Shown here in pieces: positions 9,418 through 17,450 of a stretch of 64,000 nt of DNA (position 1 is its first letter; each line of letters begins with the position of its first letter). The position numbers and the translations under genes are program-made. This DNA is from Candidatus Zixiibacteriota bacterium (GTDB lineage Bacteria > Zixibacteria > MSB-5A5 > GN15 > FEB-12), in the NCBI GenBank assembly GCA_040756055.1, contig JBFLZR010000005.1, positions 157,501-221,500 on the forward strand, read 5' to 3'. The notes beneath the pieces are model-generated. The model was given only the letters and a program-made list of their open reading frames with translations, did no database searches and was not told the DNA's origin.

Positions 9418-11325
9418 CTATTGAGCCGCGTCTTCAGCCTGTCCCTTGAGGTAGGTATCGAGAAACGTTAAGGCCGCCTTCGATGCTTCGATCCGGTTTT
9501 CCTTCTTCAAGAAGCCATGTCCCTCGTCCTCGAATACAAGATACTCCACCGGAACACCGTTATTTTTGACTGCCTCGACAATATCGTCGGACTCCGGCTG
9601 TATCACCCGCGGATCGTTGGCTCCCTGTAAAACCATGAGCGGCCGCCTGATCTTGTCTGCGTGAAAGAGCGGCGATATGCTGAGCAGATAATCTCCGTCA
9701 ACCGATGGGTTACCCATCTCAACATAGAGCGCCTCCCTAAAGGCCTCCCAGTACGGCGGAATACTCTCAAGTGTTCTCACCCAGTTGGAAATTCCAAAGT
9801 AATCCACTCCGGCCGCAAATGCTTCCGGCTGGAACGCCAGTGCGGCAAGAACCATATACCCGCCGTAGCTGCCGCCCATGATTGCCACCCGGCTGGTATC
9901 CACATAACCGGTTGTGGCCAGGAAATGCTTCGCGTAAACGCAGTCAGCCAGATCGTCCTCGCCATGTCTCATATCGTCGGCTTTGAAGAAGGTTTTGCCA
10001 TAACCGGAACTTCCGCGATTGTTGACATCAATAACAACATAACCGTGATTGACAAAGTACTGGACATCCGACGAATACCCTACTCTCGCCTGTCCTCCCG
10101 GGCCGCCATGAACCATCACTATCGCCGGCGCTGACTCTTCCGGCCTGATCTGATGCGGTTTATAAAGCAGAGCGGGAATCTCCAGAGCATCAAAGGACTT
10201 GTACCTGACTACCTGAGCGTCAACCAGATTATCGATATCGATCTCCGGAGTCATGGAATGTGTCAACTGCTTGTAATCACTGGTCTTTAGATTGTAGGTA
10301 AACAGGTTACGGGGTGACCGGGAACCCTCCACATAGAACGTCATCAACTCTTCGCTGCGGGAAATTCTTACCGAAGTAATATTCGCGTCCGGCATCTCGG
10401 GAAGCTTCACCGGCTGACCTGTCTCCATGTTGTCCACACGGATCTCCGTCTTGGCGTCATTGTTGATCGCGATAACCCGATATTTGCCGCTACGCGAAAA
10501 GTACGCGTAAAGTACATCCCAGTTCGTCTCGAAAACCTTTTCGTGAAGTCCCGATTCTATATCGAAGCGCATGAGATAATTGTACTCGCTGTTCGCGTTC
10601 GTCAGGTAGTAGAGACTTTCGGAATGTACACTGAATCCCGAGGGTGAGAAGGCAACATCGCCCTCGTGCGGCGTCAAATGCATCATCTCGCCTGTCTGCC
10701 TGTCGAGAAGATACATTTCATTGTTGTGTTCCGTAATCACTTTGAGAAATGCCAGATATCGCTCATCATCGGAAATTCCCCCGAAAAAGTATCCGGAGTC
10801 ATTCAGATAAATCGGCGTGCTTTCGAATGTTTCGATGTTCATTTCGTAGATATCCAGGAACCGCGGATCACGAGCGTTGCTTTCGTAAAGAAAGCTCTGA
10901 TCATCATACATCCATCCGGCAAAAGAGGCTCTCGCGCCGTCGTTCGGCGTCAGGTCCCGACTGTTACCCTGCTCATCGAGCAAATAGATGTGCGAGATTT
11001 CGTTGCCTCCCTGGTCACTCTCGTAGAGGATCCGCTGGTCGAGCGGGAAGTAAGAGATCGGGAATATCGCCTCCGTTTCGGATTTTGTGACCTGCGTCAG
11101 TGCACCGCTCTCGATATTTACCGTCCACGCGTTGAATACCCCGGATTTATCCGACATCAATAATATATTCGTTTCGTCGGGCGAGAACGATGACCCGCCG
11201 TACGTCACCTTGTCCATGAACTGCTCGATTGTATACTGCGGCACCTCCTTGTAACCAACTGTGCCACATGCCGTCAACAACACAGCCAGCACCGCCAGCG
11301 TTGGAAAGATTGACCTGATGGTCAC
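9418..11325 (-). CDS. S9 family prolyl oligopeptidase-like lipoprotein
   Basis: A 635-residue lipoprotein (lipobox LLTAC near residue 20). An N-terminal beta-propeller of WD40-like repeats is followed by a C-terminal alpha/beta-hydrolase. The catalytic serine is in GGSYGGY (about residue 485), the acid in GANDPRV (about 568) and the histidine in DEGHGF (about 605). Family members cleave short peptides, often as acylaminoacyl or dipeptidyl peptidases. Membrane anchoring suggests peptide scavenging in the periplasm or at the surface. The GTG start is chosen because AGGAGGT lies 6 bases upstream and places the lipobox correctly; the longer frame adds 29 unlikely residues. Confidence 0.9.
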   Translation of the reverse strand: MTIRSIFPTLAVLAVLLTACGTVGYKEVPQYTIEQFMDKVTYGGSSFSPDETNILLMSDKSGVFNAWTVNIESGALTQVTKSETEAIFPISYFPLDQRILYESDQGGNEISHIYLLDEQGNSRDLTPNDGARASFAGWMYDDQSFLYESNARDPRFLDIYEMNIETFESTPIYLNDSGYFFGGISDDERYLAFLKVITEHNNEMYLLDRQTGEMMHLTPHEGDVAFSPSGFSVHSESLYYLTNANSEYNYLMRFDIESGLHEKVFETNWDVLYAYFSRSGKYRVIAINNDAKTEIRVDNMETGQPVKLPEMPDANITSVRISRSEELMTFYVEGSRSPRNLFTYNLKTSDYKQLTHSMTPEIDIDNLVDAQVVRYKSFDALEIPALLYKPHQIRPEESAPAIVMVHGGPGGQARVGYSSDVQYFVNHGYVVIDVNNRGSSGYGKTFFKADDMRHGEDDLADCVYAKHFLATTGYVDTSRVAIMGGSYGGYMVLAALAFQPEAFAAGVDYFGISNWVRTLESIPPYWEAFREALYVEMGNPSVDGDYLLSISPLFHADKIRRPLMVLQGANDPRVIQPESDDIVEAVKNNGVPVEYLVFEDEGHGFLKKENRIEASKAALTFLDTYLKGQAEDAAQ

Positions 11326-11432
11326 GCAAGACCTCCTATGTTTGAAATTTAATCTGGTTCTACGCACACTACCACAATATGTGAGACAGAAATACCCCCT
11401 TGAATGTTGCAAACGTCAAAGACTTATAGCGT

Positions 11433-12020
11433 CTACTCACTTTGATTGCCATCCCCGCTCAGACTCTGCCCACACCAGATCAGAAAGAGACGTTCCCCTT
11501 CCTCATCTTGAATCGTCCGCGGAAGGGTGTACTCTCTGCATAAGATAATATTCGTTGTTCCGGCGCAGGGATCATCTTTAAATATGCCAAGCTGTACCTG
11601 CGAATATAAATCAGGCGCGATTTCCGCACTGACCTTATCACTGATCATGCTTGATCCAACCTCATCCACCAGACGAAAGGAAAATGTTACTGTCCCGGTA
11701 TCAGGCGTGTTGACCCACGGCGCCCAGATTGTTCCGGCGCTGTCACCAGCGTTCGGTGTACAAACTTCTCCCCCGAACGAATAACGTTTCTGACCATCGT
11801 CAATCTCAACCTGCAGCATCCCGGTCAGCATCCTCTGCTGTTCGACCGTGCCCGTGACCCCGACCCGGATCCTCGGCTTAGCGGCATCGAGCTGATAAAC
11901 CTGTACGTTGCTGACATCGACCTTCTTCGTGGTGCGCTTGGTTTCTGTTTCAACGCAGCCCGTCATTAACCACGCCCAGCAGAATACAACCGCGAGCAGA
12001 ATTATATGTGCTGTTCTCAT
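11433..12020 (-). CDS. Lipoprotein of unknown function
   Basis: A 195-residue lipoprotein with signal segment and lipobox LMTGC near residue 22. The mature part is mostly predicted beta strand (VQVYQLDAAKPRIRVGVTG, VTFSFRLVDEVG) and holds five cysteines besides the lipidated one or so, near the middle and C-terminus (GGEVCTPN, DDPCAG, ILCREY, LIWCGQ). I do not recognise a domain. GAGGTGG precedes the ATG. It lies between the S9 peptidase and a SnoaL-like lipoprotein on the same strand. Confidence 0.75.
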   Translation of the reverse strand: MRTAHIILLAVVFCWAWLMTGCVETETKRTTKKVDVSNVQVYQLDAAKPRIRVGVTGTVEQQRMLTGMLQVEIDDGQKRYSFGGEVCTPNAGDSAGTIWAPWVNTPDTGTVTFSFRLVDEVGSSMISDKVSAEIAPDLYSQVQLGIFKDDPCAGTTNIILCREYTLPRTIQDEEGERLFLIWCGQSLSGDGNQSE

Positions 12021-12080
12021 GTCGCCACCTCACTTCTGGGTATGGCGGCAAAATAGCCCTCCATGGCGCTTACTGGCAAC

Positions 12081-12114
12081 AAAAAAAGGGATATGCTCGA
12101 GCACATCCCTTTTA
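12081..12114 (-). terminator. Rho-independent terminator of the SnoaL-like gene
   Basis: On the minus strand AAAGGGAT-G-TGCTC pairs with GAGCA-T-ATCCCTTT and is followed by a run of seven T. It sits about 40 bases after the stop codon at 12153. Confidence 0.9.
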
Positions 12115-12152
12115 GAACGCTAATTGCAAGGTTCACTTATGAACGAAATGCC

Positions 12153-12683
12153 CTATTTTTTCTTACCGGTCTCTACCTTCGGAGGCACCAGCTTAAAACC
12201 AAGCTGGTTGTAAACCGTCATCAGGTCATAGGCGAACCACTCCTCAACCGTCTTGCCGTTTACGACATGGCTCAGAGTCACACCCCAGATATCCATCTTC
12301 TGTCCCGTCGGGGGATACTCCATCATCGGCCCATCGTTGGTCCCCGTAACGCGCCACTTGAAGGTTACCCACTCCCCTTTGGCGATCACGCGGTCGAACG
12401 ACAGCGTAAGGTCGGAGAACTGGTCGCGGTTTCGCTGCACCCACGCTTTGAAACCATCTTGTCCCACGATAGGCTCGGGCGACACGGGGCCATGCCCTAC
12501 ATAAGCTGTGTCAATAACTTCGGCAACCAAATCCATGTTGCCGCTACTGTAAATCTCGACATACTTCTGCGCCATCGCCTCCGCCTGCTGCTGCGCTACG
12601 TCAACCATCGGCTCCTGGTTTGCCTGACATCCGAACAACGCCAGACAGAGCACAATGACCAATCCAAACAAATACTTGTGCAT
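12153..12683 (-). CDS. SnoaL-like (ester cyclase-type) lipoprotein
   Basis: A 176-residue protein with a lipobox (LALFGC, about residue 19) and then a SnoaL/NTF2-like fold: KYVEIYSSGNMDLVAEVID, GQDGFKAWVQRNRDQF, WVTFKWRVTGTNDG, PPTGQKMDIWGV and EEWFAYD, each typical of the SnoaL-like polyketide/ester cyclase family. In many bacteria this fold serves general ligand binding, so the reaction is not known. The C-terminus is lysine-rich. A strong terminator follows. Confidence 0.85.
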   Translation of the reverse strand: MHKYLFGLVIVLCLALFGCQANQEPMVDVAQQQAEAMAQKYVEIYSSGNMDLVAEVIDTAYVGHGPVSPEPIVGQDGFKAWVQRNRDQFSDLTLSFDRVIAKGEWVTFKWRVTGTNDGPMMEYPPTGQKMDIWGVTLSHVVNGKTVEEWFAYDLMTVYNQLGFKLVPPKVETGKKK

Positions 12684-12801
12684 ATTGGCCTCCGCTTTTG
12701 AAGCTTCGGTGAAGGAATCAATTGAACAGTGATGTTAAACTCGGAAGAATTCCTGTGTTATGTAAACACAGGATGCAAAACGGAAAGCACTGCGTCAACG
12801 G

Positions 12802-13464
12802 TTATTTTTTCCCAAAACCGCGCTCGTTCAAGGTCGGTCTTCCCGGGGCGGAATCATCGTCATGGTCGAACCAGTCATCTTCGTCGACTATCGTCTTCAG
12901 ATATTCCCTGTCATCTTCGGCCATGGCCTCAATGAACTCCTTCTCGTCGTCAGAAACCACGCCGAACAGGTGTTCGAGAGTGAGACGTTCCCGGACATAC
13001 CCCTCCAGAGCCCCGGCGATCAAGCCAAACAGGACAATACTATATATCCCCAGCCCTGTCCACGCTTTTACCCCTTCGGCTTCGTATATAAGGCAAACCA
13101 CAAAAGTGATCAGAAGTAAAACTGCAAACACCCAGAAGAACATCTGGTAGTATGGTGGTCTTATGGTAACATTTATAAGAGAACCAGCTCCGCCCGATTT
13201 CATCTCCCCTTTGATAACCATGTTCGTATACTCTGGCAGGCGTAGCATCTTGACAAACCGGGCGTTTGGACGGTACAGCTTGAACTTGTACCGCTCCAGA
13301 TAACCCACGTACTGAACGTCTTCCTCGGAATGCTGCGATACAACCCTCTCGGAGAACCTGAACATTCGCTTTTTCTGGGCCGTGACATGTACCAGCTTCT
13401 GCCAGGCGGTCTCCAGTCCAAGGGGACTGTCGATGACGAATCTATATAGGGGATTGAGGCTCAT
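12802..13464 (-). CDS. Unknown two-helix membrane protein (paralogue 2)
   Basis: A 220-residue protein beginning MSLNPLYRFVIDSP. A soluble N-terminal domain of about 105 residues is followed by a pair of membrane helices (MFFWVFAVLLLITFVVCLIY, then a second about residues 140-165) and an acidic tail rich in Asp/Glu. It aligns in outline with the upstream gene at 13461-14030: an NLNP/SLNP start, KGEMKSGG versus SGEIEPRG, and a VTIRPP versus VVIRPT motif before the first helix. The ATG overlaps the stop of that gene as ATGA, so the two are translationally coupled. Family unknown. Confidence 0.75.
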   Translation of the reverse strand: MSLNPLYRFVIDSPLGLETAWQKLVHVTAQKKRMFRFSERVVSQHSEEDVQYVGYLERYKFKLYRPNARFVKMLRLPEYTNMVIKGEMKSGGAGSLINVTIRPPYYQMFFWVFAVLLLITFVVCLIYEAEGVKAWTGLGIYSIVLFGLIAGALEGYVRERLTLEHLFGVVSDDEKEFIEAMAEDDREYLKTIVDEDDWFDHDDDSAPGRPTLNERGFGKK

Positions 13465-14030
13465 CGCAAGCCCCTGCTCGACCAACTGCTTGTCACCTGC
13501 GCCGGCGTTTGATCCAACGTCGCTGTTGCTCCGGTGCCGAACAGCTCACAGAGGAACTTTCGCTCCCTCAATGACACCCACATGTACGTCTTAATGTAAA
13601 CGAATAGAAACAGACTGGCCATGACCAGAACCACCCAGTCCGAATCCTGCGCCTGCTCCGTCGTCACCACCCAGAGCATATACAGAATTGTGAAAGTCGC
13701 AATGGCCCAGCTGATGATAACATCGAGGGTAGGCCTGATCACCACTTTCACCAGCGACCACGGTCCGCGCGGTTCGATTTCGCCCGAAATGACAATCTGA
13801 CGGTTGGTGTGCAGGAAAAACCCGGCCAGCGATTTCCGGGGACGGGTCTTCAGGGAAAATCTTTTCTCGCCTATCCGACCGATATAGCGCCTCTTATCCG
13901 TCGCGTTGAATTGCCCGAAGTCGGGGGTAAAGAAACTCTGCTTTTTGGTGATTTCGACAAGGCGCTCTTTTGCCTTTTCAGCCGGAACACGGCAGTCGAT
14001 ATCGAATTTAATAACCGGATTGAGATTCAT
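13461..14030 (-). CDS. Unknown two-helix membrane protein (paralogue 1)
   Basis: A 189-residue protein beginning MNLNPVIKFDIDC with the same plan as the next gene: a soluble N-terminal domain, two adjacent membrane helices (about residues 105-150) and a short cytoplasmic-looking tail. The N-terminal domain mentions no known motif to me; the strand pattern (RRYIGRIGEKRFSLKTRPRK) suggests a small beta-barrel or PH-like fold, which is speculation. It is first of a two-gene unit ending at 12802. Confidence 0.75.
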   Translation of the reverse strand: MNLNPVIKFDIDCRVPAEKAKERLVEITKKQSFFTPDFGQFNATDKRRYIGRIGEKRFSLKTRPRKSLAGFFLHTNRQIVISGEIEPRGPWSLVKVVIRPTLDVIISWAIATFTILYMLWVVTTEQAQDSDWVVLVMASLFLFVYIKTYMWVSLRERKFLCELFGTGATATLDQTPAQVTSSWSSRGLR

Positions 14031-14182
14031 ATCAAAATCCTCCCATTTACTCCATTATCGGCATCTCGATAGTAGATATTGAGCGCCCGCTAAAGGAAAG
14101 TATTTCGCCGGTCAACCTTGTCTGCGGGAACCTTGTATGGATCACCGGACTATAACCATAAACGAGACCGCAGGAGAGCCTT

Positions 14183-15010
14183 TTGAAAACCAATCTGACC
14201 ATTATCGCCCTTGTTGCATTGACAACTATCGCCAACGCCCAATCCTACCCCTGGCTCGAGAACTACGATACCACCCAAACCATACGGTCTCGATTCCAAC
14301 CCCCCGACGGCTACACCCGCCCGGCCACAGAACCGGGGAGCTTTGCCCATTGGCTGCAGAATCTTCCGCTGAGACCGGATGGCGCGAAAGTTTACCTTTA
14401 TGATGGCCGCGAGAAGTCCGACCGATCAGTTTATTGCGCTGTAGTCGAGATAGACACCGCTGACAAGGACCTTCAGCAGTGCGCCGACGCCGTCATGCGC
14501 CTGCGCGCCGAGTACTTCTATTCACGCGGCATGTATGACAGTATCGCTTTCAACTTCACCTCCGGCGATCGGGCTTCTTACCGCGACTGGATCAACGGGC
14601 TACGGCCGGTGGTCAAGGGTAATAGTGTCAGTTGGCAACGGTCAGCCATAAGAGATTCTTCGTATATCAATTTTCGGGAATATCTAAACACCGTCTTCAC
14701 CTACGCCGGTTCGTATTCATTGAGCCGCGAGATGGAAAACCGTACCGATATCGATGATATTCAGATTGGTGATGTTCTCATTCAGGGCGGCCTGCCCGGA
14801 CATGTCGTTATTGTATTCGATGTCGCCCGAAGCGATTCCACCGGCGAGACGGTTTATTTGCTGGCCCAGGGATTTACGCCCGCTCAGGATATACACATAT
14901 TGTCCAATCCGATGAATCCCGACCTGTCTCCCTGGTACTCAACCTCCTCCCCCGATCCGATCGTTACCCCTCAATGGGAGTTCAAGAGCACCGATCTCAT
15001 GCGGTGGTAG
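14183..15010 (+). CDS. Secreted DUF4846 family protein
   Basis: A 275-residue protein with a signal peptide ending near ANAQ (about residue 19). The DUF4846 features are visible: AHWLQNLPLRP, VYLYDGR, QCADAVMRLRAEYFYS, IQIGDVLIQGGLPGHVVIVFDV, seen as GGLPGHVVIVFDVA, and LLAQGFTPAQDIHIL with SPWY near the C-terminus. Family function is unknown; the GHVVIV/QDIHIL arrangement resembles cysteine/His hydrolase-like folds. The start is TTG with AGGAG 6 bases upstream. It is divergent from the membrane pair at 13461 and convergent with the amidotransferase 9 bases downstream. Confidence 0.85.
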   Translation: MKTNLTIIALVALTTIANAQSYPWLENYDTTQTIRSRFQPPDGYTRPATEPGSFAHWLQNLPLRPDGAKVYLYDGREKSDRSVYCAVVEIDTADKDLQQCADAVMRLRAEYFYSRGMYDSIAFNFTSGDRASYRDWINGLRPVVKGNSVSWQRSAIRDSSYINFREYLNTVFTYAGSYSLSREMENRTDIDDIQIGDVLIQGGLPGHVVIVFDVARSDSTGETVYLLAQGFTPAQDIHILSNPMNPDLSPWYSTSSPDPIVTPQWEFKSTDLMRW

Positions 15011-15019
15011 CGTCGGCAT

Positions 15020-15706
15020 CTATCTCCCCAGCCAATTGTTCATCAGCTGATACACGAGCTTCTTCATTCCAGCCTCACGTGCTCTGCATTCGCGCACGAC
15101 CCGGCTTTTGGACTTCTTTACGATTTTCAGTTCGCCGGGATACTCATCGGACCATCGGGAGGCTGTCTTCGCGGTCACCTCGATATGAAACTGCACTCCG
15201 ATCGCCTTGCCCACCGCGAATGCCTGATTCTGGCAGTCAGCACTTTCAGCAAGCCGCTTGCCACTTTCAGGGATATCGAATGTATCGCCGTGCCAGTGGA
15301 AAACCTCGAATTTCGATGGAAACCCTCTGAAAAACCGGCTCTTTTTACCGTCCGACGTCAGCTTCACCTGACAACCCCCGATTTCCATGACGGGATTTTT
15401 CCGGACCCTGGCGCCCAGCGCCGATGCTACCAACTGTCCTCCACCGCAGATGCCGAAAACCGGATTGTTGGCCGCGATTGCTTTCTTGATATACTTGCGC
15501 TCGTTCATCATGAAGGGGTACCTGCGAATCTCACGGACGGATAGCGGCGTGCCGCCGATTATGAAAGCATCGAATTGCTTTTGCGATGGGAACCGCTTGC
15601 CGGTGTAGGCGTGAAAGACTTGATGTTCGATCTTGTTTTCTTTGAGATAGTCTTCGTAAAGCCCGAGGCCTTCGGGAGCACAATTCTGAATAATCAACAC
15701 GCGCAT
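15020..15706 (-). CDS. Class I glutamine amidotransferase (GMP synthase-like)
   Basis: A 228-residue stand-alone GATase domain. The nucleophile cysteine sits in GICGGGQLVA (usual form GICxGxQ), and the catalytic His/Glu pair in VQFHIEV (usual form FHPE). HWHGDTFDIP is the typical core strand. Stand-alone members often act as glutaminase partners or on gamma-glutamyl compounds; the substrate is unknown here. AAAGGAT precedes the ATG. The next gene rightward is an acetyltransferase. Confidence 0.85.
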   Translation of the reverse strand: MRVLIIQNCAPEGLGLYEDYLKENKIEHQVFHAYTGKRFPSQKQFDAFIIGGTPLSVREIRRYPFMMNERKYIKKAIAANNPVFGICGGGQLVASALGARVRKNPVMEIGGCQVKLTSDGKKSRFFRGFPSKFEVFHWHGDTFDIPESGKRLAESADCQNQAFAVGKAIGVQFHIEVTAKTASRWSDEYPGELKIVKKSKSRVVRECRAREAGMKKLVYQLMNNWLGR

Positions 15707-15741
15707 ATTAATCCTTTCAAATCTATCTATCTCACGAGGCT

Positions 15742-15766
15742 GTCATTTCGACTTACGGGAGAAATC
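15742..15766. repeat. Likely dispersed repeat fragment
   Basis: The stretch GTCATTTCGAC followed by GGGAGAAATCTT resembles short dispersed repeats of the GTCATTTCGA-n-GGGAGAAATCT type found in many genomes. There is only one copy in this window, so this rests on recognition, not on internal comparison. Confidence 0.35.
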
Positions 15767-15835
15767 TTACAATGTTCCGTTGGTCGATGGATGTCGGGTT
15801 TCTTGGTTCATGGCCACTCGCGTTGCTCGCGGCAT

Positions 15836-15857
15836 GTCCGGCGGAACGCCGACCTAC
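15836..15857 (-). repeat. REP-like hairpin with GTAG foot (type 2)
   Basis: GTC-c-GGCG pairs with CGCC-GAC around a 3-base loop and is followed directly by CTAC, so the minus strand reads GTAG plus hairpin. This is the plan of REP sequences mobilised by RAYT enzymes. Its stem sequence differs from the three identical REPs at 16818, 17402 and 17451. Confidence 0.45.
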
Positions 15858-15862
15858 TGTTG

Positions 15863-16468
15863 TCAGGACCTCATCATCACAAAAAAGTGTGAACCCTCGT
15901 CGTTGGAAAACTGCTGAGGCATTCCGTTAAGTATCTTCTCAAACTTCATGCCGATTTTCTCGAGTACTCTCACCGAACCGATATTCTCCGGATTGGCGAC
16001 AGCGATAAGCCGCTTAAGGCCTATTTTATCGAACGCGTAGTCCATCACTGCTTGCGCCGCCTCGGTCGCGAAGCCTTTTCCCCAGTGTTCTTTGCCGAAG
16101 CCGTAGAAGAGCTCGATTTCGGTTTCATCCGGTTCCCATGGTCCAATCCCCGCCCAACCAATTAGGCGAAGCTCGTTTTCTCCAACACATCCCCCCTCTG
16201 CGTCATTCCGGCGAAGGCCGGAATCCAGTGCCTCGGACTTCAACCACACTCCCAGAGTCCATTTGATAATGTTGTCGGGCGTGTTGCGTTCGTAGCAGGT
16301 TTGAAACCAGGTGAGGATGTGACGTACCTCATCGAGCGACATGACATCTTCCGGCAGATAGTGGACCACCTCCGGCTGCGAGACTATCTTTTGAAGTGCG
16401 ATGTCGTCTTCCATCTTGAATGGCTTGATAATCAGCCGCCCCGTTTCGATTTGAATATCTTTGAACAT
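15863..16468 (-). CDS. GNAT acetyltransferase (RimJ/RimL type) with in-frame repeat
   Basis: A 201-residue GNAT N-acetyltransferase: ETGRLIIKPF start, GWAGIGPW, the acetyl-CoA loop GFGKEHWGKGFATEAAQA (Q/R-x-x-G-x-G/A form HWGKGFATEA) and NIGSVRVLEKIGMKFE at the end. Known members acetylate protein N-termini or small amines. About residues 80-95 (ALDSGLRRNDA) are encoded by a palindromic repeat (16201-16231) placed between strands where family members have a short loop. The frame is kept, so the protein is probably active. No clear ribosome site before the ATG. Confidence 0.85.
   Translation of the reverse strand: MFKDIQIETGRLIIKPFKMEDDIALQKIVSQPEVVHYLPEDVMSLDEVRHILTWFQTCYERNTPDNIIKWTLGVWLKSEALDSGLRRNDAEGGCVGENELRLIGWAGIGPWEPDETEIELFYGFGKEHWGKGFATEAAQAVMDYAFDKIGLKRLIAVANPENIGSVRVLEKIGMKFEKILNGMPQQFSNDEGSHFFVMMRS
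16205..16224. repeat. Palindromic repeat inserted inside the GNAT gene
   Basis: ATTCCGGC, loop GAAG, GCCGGAAT form a perfect 8-bp hairpin flanked by GTC and CCAG, a form recognised as a common dispersed repeat in many bacteria. It sits in frame inside 15863-16468 and encodes DSGLRRND. Confidence 0.65.
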
Positions 16469-16490
16469 GATGGTGGTAATATAGCGTGAT

Positions 16491-16514
16491 GCGTTTGATA
16501 AATCAAACGCCTAC
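16491..16514 (-). repeat. REP-like hairpin with GTAG foot (type 3)
   Basis: GCGTTTGAT and ATCAAACGC form a perfect 9-bp stem with a 2-base loop, followed at once by CTAC (GTAG on the minus strand). The foot matches the other REPs here while the stem sequence is different. Confidence 0.5.
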
Positions 16515-16602
16515 CATTGGGCCTAGTTTTCGCACGCACGTCAGGCCCAAAGCAAGTTTGAGCCTGCCACCCGGCGGCGGCTGTGTCCTCTCGCCTCGTG
16601 AC

Positions 16603-16622
16603 GGCAGATGAGGACATCTGCC
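16603..16622. repeat. Palindrome GGCAGATG/CATCTGCC
   Basis: A perfect 8-bp inverted repeat with loop AGGA. The left arm resembles the GGCAGGATC arm of the nearby REPs, but no GTAG/CTAC foot follows. It is probably a related or decayed REP. Confidence 0.4.
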
Positions 16623-16636
16623 GGGCACAGAAGACC

Positions 16637-16691
16637 GGCAGGATCTCTTCGCCTTCGGCGAAGACTCTACCGAGCAGGGATCCTGCCCTAC
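16637..16691 (-). repeat. REP with an insertion in its loop
   Basis: The outer arms GGCAGGATC (16637-16645) and GATCCTGCC (16679-16687) followed by CTAC match the intact REPs. The loop is expanded to about 33 bases and contains a second hairpin, CTTCGCC/GGCGAAG. Confidence 0.6.
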
Positions 16692-16817
16692 AAGAGAAAG
16701 AATGTTTACGAAAGGGAGCCAGATCGGCCTAATCTAAGCGATGTCGGACAAGTGCGATAGAGGAAAGGAAGTATTCGGGTTGATAAACGCTCTTTCTTCC
16801 CAACCTCGGCAATCAAC

Positions 16818-16844
16818 GTAGGGCAGGATCCCTGCGATCCTGCC
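16818..16844 (+). repeat. REP copy 1 (GTAG on the plus strand), downstream of the RAYT gene
   Basis: GTAG is followed by GGCAGGATC, a 5-base loop and GATCCTGCC. All 27 bases are the exact reverse complement of the copies at 17402-17428 and 17451-17477. It lies 18 bases beyond the RAYT stop codon, so identical REPs bracket the transposase in opposite orientation. Confidence 0.9.
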
Positions 16845-16862
16845 ACTTTTCGATCAGGCTGT

Positions 16863-17366
16863 CTATTCGCCGTAGTCGTTATCCTCATTACGTGGGGCAA
16901 TCAGACCCCAGTCACCTTCGTAAATGCCCATTTCATGAAATTTTCGAAACGAAGAATACGACCAATCAAATGGGCCTGAGCTAAAGCCGTGCTTTACCGA
17001 GTTCCGATGGGTATAATCCAAATGTCTGTCAAAATCGTCCTCGTCGCGAATGACATGATCCCAGAAACGATTCTGCCAGACACGCCCCCGATACATGTTG
17101 TGGAGTTTCCTATATCGGGAGGCAAACGAGGACTTGATACTGTGCATTATTCGCGACAAGTCCACTGCCTTTGGTGTGACCATGAGATGAACATGGTCCG
17201 GCAGCACCACCCACGCTACGAGTTCGAAATTGAGACTGTCTCTATATCTGGTGATCCCCTCCCAGAGGATGTCGAAGTGCTCGACAATAATCGGCATCCG
17301 GGCATAAGTGACGGCCGTCACAAAATAGTTACTGTTTTCAGAGTAATAGCGACGGAGTTTGGACAT
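16863..17366 (-). CDS. REP-associated tyrosine transposase (RAYT, Y1/IS200-like)
   Basis: A 167-residue single-strand transposase of the Y1 HUH class. The metal-binding motif is H58-V-H60 in LPDHVHLMV, and the likely nucleophile is Y118 in LDYTHRNSVKHG. GRVWQNRFWDHVIRDEDDF is typical of the RAYT subfamily, seen here as VWQNRFWDHVI. RAYTs bind and cut REP hairpins at a GTAG foot; here exact REPs flank the gene on both sides (16818, 17402, 17451). ATG at 17366 follows GGAGG closely; a TTG four codons upstream is an alternative. The gene is intact. Confidence 0.93.
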   Translation of the reverse strand: MSKLRRYYSENSNYFVTAVTYARMPIIVEHFDILWEGITRYRDSLNFELVAWVVLPDHVHLMVTPKAVDLSRIMHSIKSSFASRYRKLHNMYRGRVWQNRFWDHVIRDEDDFDRHLDYTHRNSVKHGFSSGPFDWSYSSFRKFHEMGIYEGDWGLIAPRNEDNDYGE

Positions 17367-17401
17367 TTTCCTCCCCAAACACGAAGATGGCAGATTACAA
17401 A

Positions 17402-17428
17402 GGCAGGATCGCAGGGATCCTGCCCTAC
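17402..17428 (-). repeat. REP copy 2, upstream of the RAYT gene
   Basis: GGCAGGATC, loop GCAGG, GATCCTGCC and then CTAC. It is identical over 27 bases to copy 3 and to the reverse complement of copy 1. It lies 35 bases upstream of the RAYT start. Confidence 0.9.
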
Positions 17429-17450
17429 GGTTAATATCTATACTTGTGAC

